Of a stretch of 12,462 nt of DNA, positions 1-7,129 are shown piece by piece; the first letter of the stretch is position 1; every line of letters starts with the position of its first letter. A model generated the notes under the pieces. The model was not told where the DNA came from. It saw only the letters and a program-made list of their open reading frames with translations, and did no database searches. Source of the stretch: JANSWO01 sp964351875 (lineage in GTDB: Bacteria > Pseudomonadota > Gammaproteobacteria > Pseudomonadales > Azotimanducaceae). The stretch covers positions 1-12,462 of the forward strand of contig CAYGQC010000116.1 of NCBI GenBank assembly GCA_964351875.1, read 5' to 3'. The position numbers and the translations under genes were made by a program.

Positions 1-41
1 TCCGTGAAGCGCGGCGATCTCAACCAGGGTGGCGAGTTCCT
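1..41. other. Short region downstream of atpC, no gene assigned
   Basis: Only 41 bases lie between the atpC stop codon and the window edge. There is no stem-loop followed by a T-run on the minus strand, so no intrinsic terminator is visible here. Two minus-strand frames stay open to the edge but neither has a start codon with a ribosome binding site. In many gammaproteobacteria glmU follows atpC, but nothing here identifies it. Confidence 0.4.
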
Positions 42-461
42 CTAGCGACGGCGCTTACGCAGCTCGTCAAGAGTTCGCTGTTGCGCGAGCGATTCGGCAA
101 GCATAGCGGCGGCGGCGGCGGTATCGAGATCAGCTCGCTGATCCGCGAGTTCTTTCTCGGCGTGTTCCTGGGCAGACTTGGCTGCCGCTTCATCAATATC
201 GTCTGCGCGCAGAGCCGTGTCGGCGAGAACCGTCACGATGCCGGGCTGCACTTCAAGAAAGCCGCCGGATGCAAAAAACACATCTTCTGCGCCGTCTTCC
301 AACGTCAAACGCAGTGGCCCAGGACGAATGCCGGTTAGCAGCGGTGCGTGGCCCGGCATAATGCCGAGCTCACCGATCGTGCCGGTGGCCGATAGCTGCT
401 GAACACGTCCGGAGAAGATCTCCGTTTCCGCACTGACGATGTCGCATTGAAATGTGGCCAT
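42..461 (-). CDS. atpC: F1Fo ATP synthase epsilon subunit
   Basis: Epsilon subunit of the F1 sector, part of the central stalk that links gamma to the c-ring and can inhibit ATP hydrolysis through its C-terminal helices. The 139 residues equal the E. coli length. The N-terminal beta-sandwich carries the family signatures VSAE (about 9-12), GELGIMPGHAPLL (about 30-42) and LEVQPGIVTVLADTA (about 69-83). The last 50 residues form an Ala/Glu/Lys-rich helical region ending in a basic KRRR tail. The ATG start has an AGGA ribosome binding site about 7 bases upstream. It is the last gene of the atp operon, but sits 177 nt after atpD, much farther than other neighbours in the operon, with a strong hairpin in that spacer. 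The identification is secure. Confidence 0.97.
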   Translation of the reverse strand: MATFQCDIVSAETEIFSGRVQQLSATGTIGELGIMPGHAPLLTGIRPGPLRLTLEDGAEDVFFASGGFLEVQPGIVTVLADTALRADDIDEAAAKSAQEHAEKELADQRADLDTAAAAAMLAESLAQQRTLDELRKRRR

Positions 462-638
462 GTCTTTTCCTGTTTACGCTTTCGCAACCATTAGGAGATT
501 GCTTCGCTCGGGCTTCGCCCTTCCTCTCACGCATTTGACTTGCGTCAATTAAGCTCTGGTTGTTTGTCGCCAAGCAACGAGCTCTCTCGCAATGGCGGTA
601 TATACAGGGCTGCGCGAAACGCAGCCCAATATCCGTCG
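462..638 (-). other. Long atpD-atpC intercistronic spacer
   Basis: This 177-nt non-coding stretch is the longest spacer in the operon. On the mRNA strand it contains, in order, a perfect 8-bp G+C-rich hairpin just after the atpD stop, then two weaker stems: a 5-bp stem at 535-548 (TTGAC, 4-nt loop, GTCAA) and a 4-bp stem at 510-520 (GGGC, 3-nt loop, GCCC). I see no open reading frame with a credible start and no clear promoter pair. Confidence 0.6.
607..627 (-). other. Intercistronic hairpin after atpD (8-bp perfect stem)
   Basis: GGGCTGCG pairs perfectly with CGCAGCCC across a 5-base loop. On the mRNA it begins about 12 bases after the atpD stop codon. It is not followed by a T-run (next bases are TGTATATACC), so it does not fit a standard intrinsic terminator. 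A role in stabilising the upstream atpD message or in partial attenuation before atpC is inferred. Confidence 0.6.
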
Positions 639-2015
639 CTACATCGTTTTCGCTTTGGCGATAACGTCTTCAATGCCACCAACCATATAGAACGCATCTT
701 CCGGCAGATCGTCGTACTCGCCTTCGAGGATTCCCTTGAAGGAGCGAACGGTGTCTTCGCGAGAAACGAACTTGCCTTCGTTACCGGTGAACTGCTCTGC
801 AACAAAGAAGGGCTGAGAGAAGAACTTCTGGATCTTTCGCGCGCGATACACAAGCGACTTATCTTCTTCCGACAGCTCGTCCATACCGAGGATCGCGATG
901 ATGTCTTTGAGTTCCTGGTAACGCTGCAGGTTTTGCTGAACGCCTTGCGCGACGTTGTAGTGCTCTTCGCCGACAACAAACGGATCCAACTGACGCGAGG
1001 TTGAGTCGAGAGGATCAACAGCCGGGTAGATACCCAGGTCAGTGATCGCTCGAGACAGCGTTACCGTCGAATCAAGGTGAGCAAACGTGGTTGCCGGAGA
1101 CGGATCAGTCAAGTCATCCGCCGGTACGTAAACCGCCTGGATTGAGGTGATCGAGCCAGTCTTTGTCGTCGTGATGCGTTCCTGAAGAACGCCCATCTCT
1201 TCAGCGAGCGTCGGCTGATAACCAACCGCCGATGGCATACGGCCGAGCAGTGCGGATACTTCCGTACCTGCGAGCGTGTAGCGATAGATATTATCGACAA
1301 ACAGCAGAACGTCTTTACCGGCATCACGGAAAGACTCTGCGATGGTCAGTCCAGTCAACGCGACGCGCAGACGGTTGCCCGGAGGCTCATTCATCTGGCC
1401 GAATACCAGCGAGATCTTGTCGAGAACGTTGGCTTCCTTCATCTCGTAGTAGAAGTCGTTACCTTCTCGTGTCCGCTCCCCAACACCGGCGAATACGGAC
1501 AGACCGTCGTGCTCGATGGCGATGTTACGAATCAGCTCAAGCATGGTGACGGTCTTGCCGACACCAGCGCCGCCGAACAGGCCAACTTTACCGCCCTTAG
1601 CAAACGGGCAGATAAGGTCGATAACTTTAACGCCGGTTTCGAGCAGCTCGTTACCGCCTTTCTGATCTTCGTATTTCGGTGCTTCCCGGTGAATGGGCAT
1701 GTGCTGCTTGGCGTCAACCGGCCCCCTTTCATCGATGGGTCTACCGAGGACGTCCATGATCCGACCGAGGGTTTCCTCGCCAACGGGTACGGTAATCGGC
1801 GCGCCGTTATTCGTTACCGCCAACCCCCGCGACAAGCCATCCGAGGTGCCCATCGCAATAGTACGCACAACACCGTCACCAAGCTGCTGCTGCACTTCGA
1901 GCGTGAGTCCACCCTGCGTCACAGTTAGCGCGTCGTAAACTCTGGGAACATTCTCTGAGTCAAACTCGACGTCAATGACGGCGCCGATGATCTGAACAAT
2001 TTTACCGCTGCTCAT
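639..2015 (-). CDS. atpD: F1Fo ATP synthase beta subunit (catalytic)
   Basis: Catalytic subunit of F1; three copies alternate with alpha around gamma and make ATP from ADP and phosphate. The 458 residues are nearly identical in layout to the E. coli protein. The Walker A loop GGAGVGKT is at 148-155 with the nucleotide lysine at 154. The catalytic glutamate lies in GVGERTREGND (E180, with R181 next to it). Walker B is LLFVDNIYR (about 237-245), and the DELSEED loop that contacts gamma and epsilon is at 379-385. All key residues are present. The ATG start has an AAGG motif upstream. It follows atpG after 69 nt and precedes the long spacer to atpC. The ACGACAG motif shared with the spacers before atpB and atpE lies just upstream of its ribosome binding site. 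Confidence 0.99.
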   Translation of the reverse strand: MSSGKIVQIIGAVIDVEFDSENVPRVYDALTVTQGGLTLEVQQQLGDGVVRTIAMGTSDGLSRGLAVTNNGAPITVPVGEETLGRIMDVLGRPIDERGPVDAKQHMPIHREAPKYEDQKGGNELLETGVKVIDLICPFAKGGKVGLFGGAGVGKTVTMLELIRNIAIEHDGLSVFAGVGERTREGNDFYYEMKEANVLDKISLVFGQMNEPPGNRLRVALTGLTIAESFRDAGKDVLLFVDNIYRYTLAGTEVSALLGRMPSAVGYQPTLAEEMGVLQERITTTKTGSITSIQAVYVPADDLTDPSPATTFAHLDSTVTLSRAITDLGIYPAVDPLDSTSRQLDPFVVGEEHYNVAQGVQQNLQRYQELKDIIAILGMDELSEEDKSLVYRARKIQKFFSQPFFVAEQFTGNEGKFVSREDTVRSFKGILEGEYDDLPEDAFYMVGGIEDVIAKAKTM

Positions 2016-2084
2016 AATGTTTGCCTTACTCGTTCTGTCGTATCTGTTCGTAAAATTCGCGTCTGAGTCGATCGCGTTGCGCGC

Positions 2085-2945
2085 TTAAACCGCCGCCGCA
2101 CCACTGACAATCTCTGCAATTTCCTGGGTGATCGCTGCTTGCCGTGCGTTGTTGTAAATCAACGTCAGCTCATCGATCACTTTCTCTGCATTATCCGTTG
2201 CGTTCTTCATCGCGATCATTCGGGCCGCCTGCTCGCACGCACCGTTCTCCACAACCGCCTGATAAACCTGGGACTCGACAAATCGTGCAACCAGGCCTTC
2301 GATTAGCTGCCTGGCATCCGGCTCGTAGATGTAATCCCAACGGTGTGCATAAGAGTCATCTTGTTCCGGCGCCAGCGGCAGTAGCTGCTCGAGCGTCGGC
2401 TGCTGAGTCATCGTGTTTACAAACTTGTTGTAGGCGATATCAACGCGATCGACCTTGCCTTCCTCGAAGGCATCCAGCATTACCTTAACGCCGCCAATGA
2501 GGTCAGAAACCTCAGGCGCTTCACCGAGGTTGCTCGCTGCAGAAACAACGTTGCCGCCTACCGAGCGGAAAAAGGCTACCGATTTGCCGCCGATAAGCCC
2601 CAGGTCTGTCTCAACGTTCTTCTCGCCATTAGCGACCATCTCGCGAAGCAGTTTTCGAAACAAGTTGGCGTTCAACCCGCCGCACTGGCCTTTGTCCGAA
2701 GAAATGACAATGTAACCAACGCGCTTAACGTCGCGAGCATCCTTGTAAGTGTGCCGATGCTCCGGCGCAGCGTTTGCCAGGTGGCCAATCACCTGGCGGA
2801 TGCGCTCCGCGTAGGGACGGGACTCCCGCATTCGCTCCTGGGTGCGGCGCATTTTCGATGCGGCAACCATCTGCATGGCCGAGGTCACTTTCTGGGTGGA
2901 CTCGACACTGCCAATCTTATTTTTGATCTCTTTGCCAACGGCCAT
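2085..2945 (-). CDS. atpG: F1Fo ATP synthase gamma subunit
   Basis: Gamma subunit, the rotating central shaft of F1 that couples c-ring rotation to the catalytic sites. The 286 residues compare with 287 in E. coli. The N-terminal helix has the family pattern KEIKNKIGSVESTQKVTSAM followed by VAASKMRR. The central domain includes VISSDKGQCGGLNANLF, and the C-terminal helix contains NGACEQAARMIAMKNATDNA and LTLIYNNARQAAITQEI, the most conserved stretch of the family. The two terminal helices form the coiled coil that enters the alpha-beta hexamer. The ATG start follows a GGAGAG ribosome binding site, and only 28 nt separate it from the atpA stop codon. Nothing unusual is seen. Confidence 0.98.
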   Translation of the reverse strand: MAVGKEIKNKIGSVESTQKVTSAMQMVAASKMRRTQERMRESRPYAERIRQVIGHLANAAPEHRHTYKDARDVKRVGYIVISSDKGQCGGLNANLFRKLLREMVANGEKNVETDLGLIGGKSVAFFRSVGGNVVSAASNLGEAPEVSDLIGGVKVMLDAFEEGKVDRVDIAYNKFVNTMTQQPTLEQLLPLAPEQDDSYAHRWDYIYEPDARQLIEGLVARFVESQVYQAVVENGACEQAARMIAMKNATDNAEKVIDELTLIYNNARQAAITQEIAEIVSGAAAV

Positions 2946-2973
2946 AGAGCTCTCCGATTAGTTGTTGCTGCGC

Positions 2974-4673
2974 TTAGTAAGACTGAGTCGCCTTGAACGT
3001 CTCAATCGCACTGCGCATGGTGTCAACAATCTCATCGCTGTAATCGCCGCTTGCATTAACGCCGTCCATAAACGCTTTCTGCTCGGCGTTCATGTAAGAC
3101 AGCAATGCCGATTCGAAAGCCTGGATCTTGTCCAGCGGTACGTCCGCGAGAAACCCGTCGTTAGCCGCGAAAAGCACTACACCCATATCTGCCACACTCA
3201 TCGGCTGATACTGCTTCTGTTTCATCAGCTCTTCTACGCGCTGACCGTGCTCGAGCTGCTTACGTGTGGCCTCATCGAGATCGGACGCAAACTGGGAAAA
3301 CGCCGCAAGTTCTCGATACTGCGCGAGCGCGAGCTTAATTCCACCAGCGATCTTCTTGATGAACTTCGTCTGTGCATCACCGCCGACCCGGGATACCGAG
3401 ATACCCGGGCTCATGGCGGGCCGCGAGCCGGCGTTGAAGCGCTCGGTCTCCAGGAAGATCTGGCCGTCGGTAATCGAGATTACGTTCGTCGGTACAAAGG
3501 CCGATANNNNNNNNNNNNNNNNNNNNNNNNNNNNNNNNNNNNNNNNNNNNNNNNNNNNNNNNNNNNNNNNNNNNNNNNNNNNNNNNNNNNNNNNNNNNNN
3601 NNNNNNAGGAAGATCTGGCCGTCGGTAATCGAGATTACGTTCGTCGGTACAAAGGCCGATACGTCACCCGCCTGGGTCTCAATGATCGGTAGCGCTGTCA
3701 GCGAGCCAGTCTTGCCGGTGACCTTGCCACCGGTGATTTTCTCTACATAGTCCGCGTTCACTCGTGCTGCGCGCTCGAGCAGACGAGAGTGCAGGTAGAA
3801 AACGTCACCAGGGTAGGCTTCACGGCCCGGCGGTCGCTTGAGGAGCAGGGAGATCTGACGGTAGGCCCAGGCCTGCTTGGTGAGATCGTCGTAGATGATG
3901 AGCGCGTCTTCGCCCGTGTCGCGGAAGTACTCTCCCATGGTGCAGCCTGAGTAAGGCGCAATGTACTGCATGGGCGCGGGATCAGAAGCGCCGGCGGCAA
4001 CAACCGTTGTGTACTCCATTGCGCCGTGTTCTTCCAGGGTGCGCACGACGTTGGCGATCGTAGACATCTTCTGGCCGATAGCCACGTAGACACACTTAAT
4101 GCCCGAACCTTTCTGGTTGATGATGGCATCGATCGCGATCGCGGTCTTACCGATCTGGCGGTCACCGATAATCAGCTCGCGCTGGCCTCGGCCAATCGGA
4201 ACCATCGCATCGATACACTTCAGGCCGATCTGTACCGGCTGATTAACGCTCTGGCGTTCAATAACGCCCGGGGCGACTTTCTCTACAGGCTCCATCGCGG
4301 TCGAATTGATCGGGCCTTTGCCGTCGATGGCATTACCCAGCGGATCAACCACGCGGCCCAGCAGCTCAGGGCCCACCGGTACTTCGAGGATTCGGCCGGT
4401 GCAGCGCGCGGTCATGCCTTCGCTGAGGCCAAGGTAGTTGCCGAGGACAACCACACCGACCGAATCACGCTCGAGGTTCAGCGCCATTCCGTACAGGCCG
4501 TTGCTCAGGTCAATCATTTCGCCGTACTGGGCATCGGCCAGTCCGTGAATACGAACGATGCCGTCGGACACAGACACGATGGTGCCTTCGTTCTGAGCCT
4601 CGGACTTGATGTCCAGGCTTTCAATGCGGCCGCGAATAATGTCGCTGATTTCTGACGGATTCAGTTGCTGCAT
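2974..4673 (-). CDS. atpA: F1Fo ATP synthase alpha subunit (interrupted by assembly gap)
   Basis: Alpha subunit of F1, a non-catalytic nucleotide-binding partner of beta. The start codon at 4671-4673 follows an AAGGA ribosome binding site. The N-terminal part has the alpha pattern SVSDGIVRIHGL and the Walker A loop GDRQIGKT at 170-177. Translation is then broken by 100 Ns with a 55-bp exact duplication on either side. Removing one copy and the Ns (155 bases) rejoins the frame at DGQIFLETERFNAG and gives 514 residues, against 513 in E. coli. In the collapsed protein the arginine finger in PGISVSRVGG falls at residue 377, one from E. coli R376, which strongly supports the join. The C-terminal part ends with the family pattern SFKATQS-like (TFKATQSY). 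As written, the sequence would be mis-annotated as two partial genes. Confidence 0.96.
3452..3661. repeat. Exact 55-bp direct duplication flanking the N run
   Basis: Bases 3452-3506 and 3607-3661 are identical over all 55 positions, both beginning AGGAAGATCTGG and ending GGCCGATA. They encode the same atpA segment (around FVPTNVISITDGQIF). The two copies abut the N run exactly at its two ends, as expected when two contigs that overlap by 55 bp are scaffolded without merging. Confidence 0.97.
3507..3606. other. Assembly gap of 100 Ns inside atpA
   Basis: Exactly 100 Ns, the usual placeholder for a gap of unknown size. Because the flanks overlap by 55 bp and the protein is complete once they are merged, the true gap size is most likely negative, meaning no sequence is missing. 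Confidence 0.97.
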
Positions 4674-4780
4674 GAGACGTTCCTTACCTGTTTGATTGCC
4701 CGCGCGTCGATCGCACCGGACAGCCGTTTAATTCTTTCTACGCGCTCTTTGTTCGTGCTTCGCGCTGGTTTCTAAGGGCG
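4674..4780 (-). other. atpH-atpA spacer
   Basis: A 107-nt non-coding spacer. It ends with the AAGGA ribosome binding site of atpA. I see no convincing promoter, terminator or small gene in it. Confidence 0.5.
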
Positions 4781-5314
4781 TTACCGCAACACGCCTTCGG
4801 CCAACTTGCCGATCTTGCCTTTGACAGAGCCATCAATGACGGTGTCGCCAGCACGAATAATCGCGCCGCCGAGCAATGACTCGTCCACGGACGTAACCAT
4901 GACCACTTCCCGGTCAAAGCGAGCTTTGAGCGAAGCGGTCAGCGAGGCTTGCTGAGCCTGGGTGAGCGGCTGGGCAGAGACCACTTCGACATCCAGGGTG
5001 TGCTCGGCCATCGCCTTGAATTCTTCGAACTGGGCCAGGATCTCAACAAGAAGGTCCAGACGCTTGTTCGCAGCAAGCACATTGACAAACCGCTGGCCGG
5101 CTTCGTTGAGCTCATCACCGCACACCGTAATCAGGGCTTGCACCTTGGCCTTCGCGGACACCGGCGAATCGAGGTATTCCGCCAGCGTCTCGTCACTCGC
5201 CGCAGTAGCGGCGAATGCCAGCATTCGCGACCAGCGATCCAGCTCCCCGCTGTCCTTCGCGAGATCGAAAACCGCTGACGCGTAAGGACGGGCGATGGTT
5301 GCGAGTTCCGCCAC
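4781..5314 (-). CDS. atpH: F1Fo ATP synthase delta subunit
   Basis: Delta subunit, which fixes the peripheral stalk (b2) to the top of the alpha-beta hexamer. The 177 residues match the E. coli length. The N-terminal helical domain has the family pattern ATIARPYASAVFDLA (about 5-19). The C-terminal part shows VMVTSVDESLLGGAIIRAGDTVIDGSV-type sequence (about 138-164), the conserved delta/OSCP signature. The start is GTG at 5312-5314, two bases after the atpF stop codon. A GGAG motif 8 bases upstream, lying inside the last atpF codons, supports this start and suggests translational coupling to atpF. Confidence 0.97.
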   Translation of the reverse strand: MAELATIARPYASAVFDLAKDSGELDRWSRMLAFAATAASDETLAEYLDSPVSAKAKVQALITVCGDELNEAGQRFVNVLAANKRLDLLVEILAQFEEFKAMAEHTLDVEVVSAQPLTQAQQASLTASLKARFDREVVMVTSVDESLLGGAIIRAGDTVIDGSVKGKIGKLAEGVLR

Positions 5315-5316
5315 GG

Positions 5317-5787
5317 TTAGAGCTCCGCCGCCAGCTTGTCGAGCAAGGCAGAGTGCGCACCGGCGTCAATTGACTGGCCGAGCACGCGTTCCGCACCAGC
5401 AACAGCCAGCGCCGAAACCTGGCCGCGCAACGCTTCACGCGCGCGGTTCACTTCCTGCTCGATGTCCGCTTGCGCAGACTCCTTCAGGCGCTCGCCTTCT
5501 TCCCGGGCTGTCGTCTTGGCCTCTTCCACCATAGCGGTGGCGCGTTGACGTGCCTGCTCAAGAATCTGCTGAGCTTCATCGCGAGCTCGCTGCAACTCGG
5601 CAGCAGCGTATTCTTCAGCATCAGCGAGATTCGCCGACGCCTTCTCAGCGGACGCAAGCCCTTCTGCAATGGCCTCCTGTCGCTCCTTCATGGCTGCCTT
5701 GATCGGCGGCCATATGTACTTCATGCAAAACCACACGAAGATGAAGAAGGTTATCGACTGGCCAATCAGGGTGGCGTTCATGTTCAT
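5317..5787 (-). CDS. atpF: F1Fo ATP synthase b subunit
   Basis: Subunit b forms the dimeric peripheral stalk, anchored in the membrane and holding F1 through delta. The 156 residues equal the E. coli length. A single N-terminal membrane segment covers about residues 5-22, followed by FCMKYIWPPI, the family hinge. The remainder (about 30-130) is a charged Ala/Glu/Arg-rich coiled coil, and the C-terminus VSALAVAGAERVLGQSID matches the delta-binding end. The ATG start has a GGGAGAG ribosome binding site. A second in-frame ATG two codons later is possible, but the first matches E. coli (MNLNATILG). It is 2 nt from atpH and 75 nt from atpE. Confidence 0.98.
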   Translation of the reverse strand: MNMNATLIGQSITFFIFVWFCMKYIWPPIKAAMKERQEAIAEGLASAEKASANLADAEEYAAAELQRARDEAQQILEQARQRATAMVEEAKTTAREEGERLKESAQADIEQEVNRAREALRGQVSALAVAGAERVLGQSIDAGAHSALLDKLAAEL

Positions 5788-5862
5788 GCCATCTCTCCCG
5801 GTCGTTGACTGTCAAAGATGCCGGACATAAGGCCCGTCACCCGTGCTCTGTTACAGGTCTTC

Positions 5863-6093
5863 TTAAACGGCGAAGACGACGTAGAGGCCGATACCAACCG
5901 AGATCATCGGTACGGCGTCAACCAGAGCGAGAACGATGAAGAGCTGGGTACGCAGCATCGGCAGCAGTTCCGGCTGGCGAGCGACGCCTTCCAGGTACTT
6001 GCCACCCAGAACACCCACACCGACCGCGGCGCCAATTGCGCCCAGGCCCATGAACAGTGCACCGGCTACATACTTTAGAACTTCGAGTTCCAT
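5863..6093 (-). CDS. atpE: F1Fo ATP synthase c subunit (proton-binding ring)
   Basis: Subunit c, a two-helix hairpin that assembles into the rotating ring carrying ions through Fo. The 76 residues compare with 79 in E. coli. Helix 1 is the Gly/Ala-rich stretch around GLGAIGAAVGVGVLGG (about 16-31), the polar loop is ARQPE (38-42), and helix 2 carries the ion-binding aspartate D59 in LVDAVPM. The E. coli-like neighbourhood of that Asp, with no Gln and Glu-Ser sodium ligands as known in Ilyobacter-type rings, points to proton use; this is inferred from motif comparison. The start has a strong AGGGAG ribosome binding site 5 bases upstream, in keeping with the high copy number of c. Confidence 0.98.
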   Translation of the reverse strand: MELEVLKYVAGALFMGLGAIGAAVGVGVLGGKYLEGVARQPELLPMLRTQLFIVLALVDAVPMISVGIGLYVVFAV

Positions 6094-6138
6094 GATTACT
6101 CCCTAACTTTGGGTTGCTGTCGTTATTGCGAAGTTGAG

Positions 6139-6993
6139 TTAGTGATCTTCTTCAGTGTCATGAGCCTGGGCGAGATACACCACGGTCAGGACAGCAAAGA
6201 TGAACGCTTGCAACGTAATGATCAGGACGTGGAATACGGCCCAACCAAACTGAAGGAAACCACCGCCGAGCGATAGCACCGTAAAGACTCCGCCACTGAA
6301 CATCAGGGCGATCAAAATAAAGACCATCTCACCGGCGTACATGTTGCCGAACAGGCGCAGGCCAAGAGACAGCGGCTTGGCAATGAGGGTGACGCCCTCG
6401 AGCACCAGGTTGATAGGCGCCATCATTTTCGGAAATGGGTGGAATGCCAGCTCGCCCAGAAATCCGCCCAGGCCTTTGCACTTGATGCTGTAGTAAAGGA
6501 TGAGCGCGAAGACCGACAGCGCCATGGACATGGTGATGTTGAGGTCTGTTGTTGGCACGATCTTCATGTGGCTGATGCCAACAGCCGTCGCGAGCGACGG
6601 AATCCAGTCGATCGGCACCAGATCCATCAGGTTCATCAGAAAGACCCAGACAAAGATGGTCAGGGCGAGCGGCGCGATCATTGGATTGTTGTGGCTGAAG
6701 ATGGAAGCGACGATGTCGTCAAGAAAGTCGACGATGGACTCAACAAAGTTCTGCAGGCCACTTGGTACGCCGGAGGTGGCTTTCTTGGCCACGCTGCCAA
6801 AAATGAAACAGAACAGCAGGCCAAGGCCGATCGCCCAGACCATGGAATCCACGTTGATGGACCAGAAACCCATCTGACCAGCTTCAGCGGCGGAATGAGC
6901 AAAACCCCAGGTGCCGTCAGGCAGCTGACCGTATGTCAGGTTCTGAAGGTGGTGGTCGATGTACTCTTTTGTTGTCGCTGCTTCGCCGGCCAT
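6139..6993 (-). CDS. atpB: F1Fo ATP synthase a subunit
   Basis: Subunit a, the membrane stator that forms the proton half-channels beside the c-ring. With the ATG at 6991-6993 it has 284 residues (271 in E. coli). That start is chosen because AGGG lies 6 bases upstream and MAGEAATTKEYIDHHL aligns with the E. coli N-terminus. An in-frame TTG seven codons earlier has no ribosome binding site. Several membrane segments are visible (about 49-66, 106-126, 153-170, 196-216, 222-245, 253-275). The essential arginine is R213 in SLGLRLFGN, with E222, H255 and Q262 at the positions of E. coli E219, H245 and Q252. The extra length is a Gly-rich N-terminal insertion and a small loop near 232-250. It lies 45 nt before atpE. 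Confidence 0.97.
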   Translation of the reverse strand: MAGEAATTKEYIDHHLQNLTYGQLPDGTWGFAHSAAEAGQMGFWSINVDSMVWAIGLGLLFCFIFGSVAKKATSGVPSGLQNFVESIVDFLDDIVASIFSHNNPMIAPLALTIFVWVFLMNLMDLVPIDWIPSLATAVGISHMKIVPTTDLNITMSMALSVFALILYYSIKCKGLGGFLGELAFHPFPKMMAPINLVLEGVTLIAKPLSLGLRLFGNMYAGEMVFILIALMFSGGVFTVLSLGGGFLQFGWAVFHVLIITLQAFIFAVLTVVYLAQAHDTEEDH

Positions 6994-7022
6994 CTGCTGC
7001 CCTGTGTCGCCCAATAACGTTT

Positions 7023-7029
7023 CTGTCGT
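7023..7029 (-). promoter_or_regulatory. Recurring ACGACAG spacer motif upstream of atpB
   Basis: On the mRNA strand AACGACAGAAAC lies about 30 bases before the atpB start. AACGACAGCAAC, one base different, lies before atpE (core at 6117-6123), and TACGACAGAAC lies before atpD (core at 2035-2041). In all three cases it sits just upstream of the ribosome binding site. A functional role is speculative. Confidence 0.25.
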
Positions 7030-7070
7030 TTCTGCTCTGACGGGAGTCTCTTTGCTCGCCGTGCAAGCGT

Positions 7071-7102
7071 GTTCCGTCGTTCCGTCGTTCCGTCGTTCCG
7101 TC
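7071..7102 (-). repeat. Four perfect copies of an 8-bp tandem repeat between atpI and atpB
   Basis: GTTCCGTC is repeated four times without a mismatch; on the mRNA strand the unit is GACGGAAC. It lies in the 136-nt non-coding spacer between atpI and atpB. Each unit contains ACGGA, which fits the A-N-GGA core recognised by CsrA/RsmA proteins. The unit also resembles the ACGACAG motif found before atpB, atpE and atpD. Such short perfect repeats can change copy number by slippage. Confidence 0.9.
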
Positions 7103-7129
7103 TATCTCAAACCAACGCTCTCGTGCCGG

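Noticed and set aside
3388..3410. CCCGGG inverted pair inside atpA
   Set aside because: It encodes the conserved PGISVSRVG segment; the repeats follow from codon choice and need no separate explanation.
4026..4655. 209-codon plus-strand open frame opposite atpA
   Set aside because: It lies entirely antisense to the strongly conserved alpha subunit, has no recognisable domain, and is of the kind G+C-rich coding DNA produces by codon bias.
6994..7014. atpB starting at TTG 7014
   Set aside because: There is no ribosome binding site upstream. The ATG at 6993 has AGGG at good spacing and aligns with the E. coli N-terminus.
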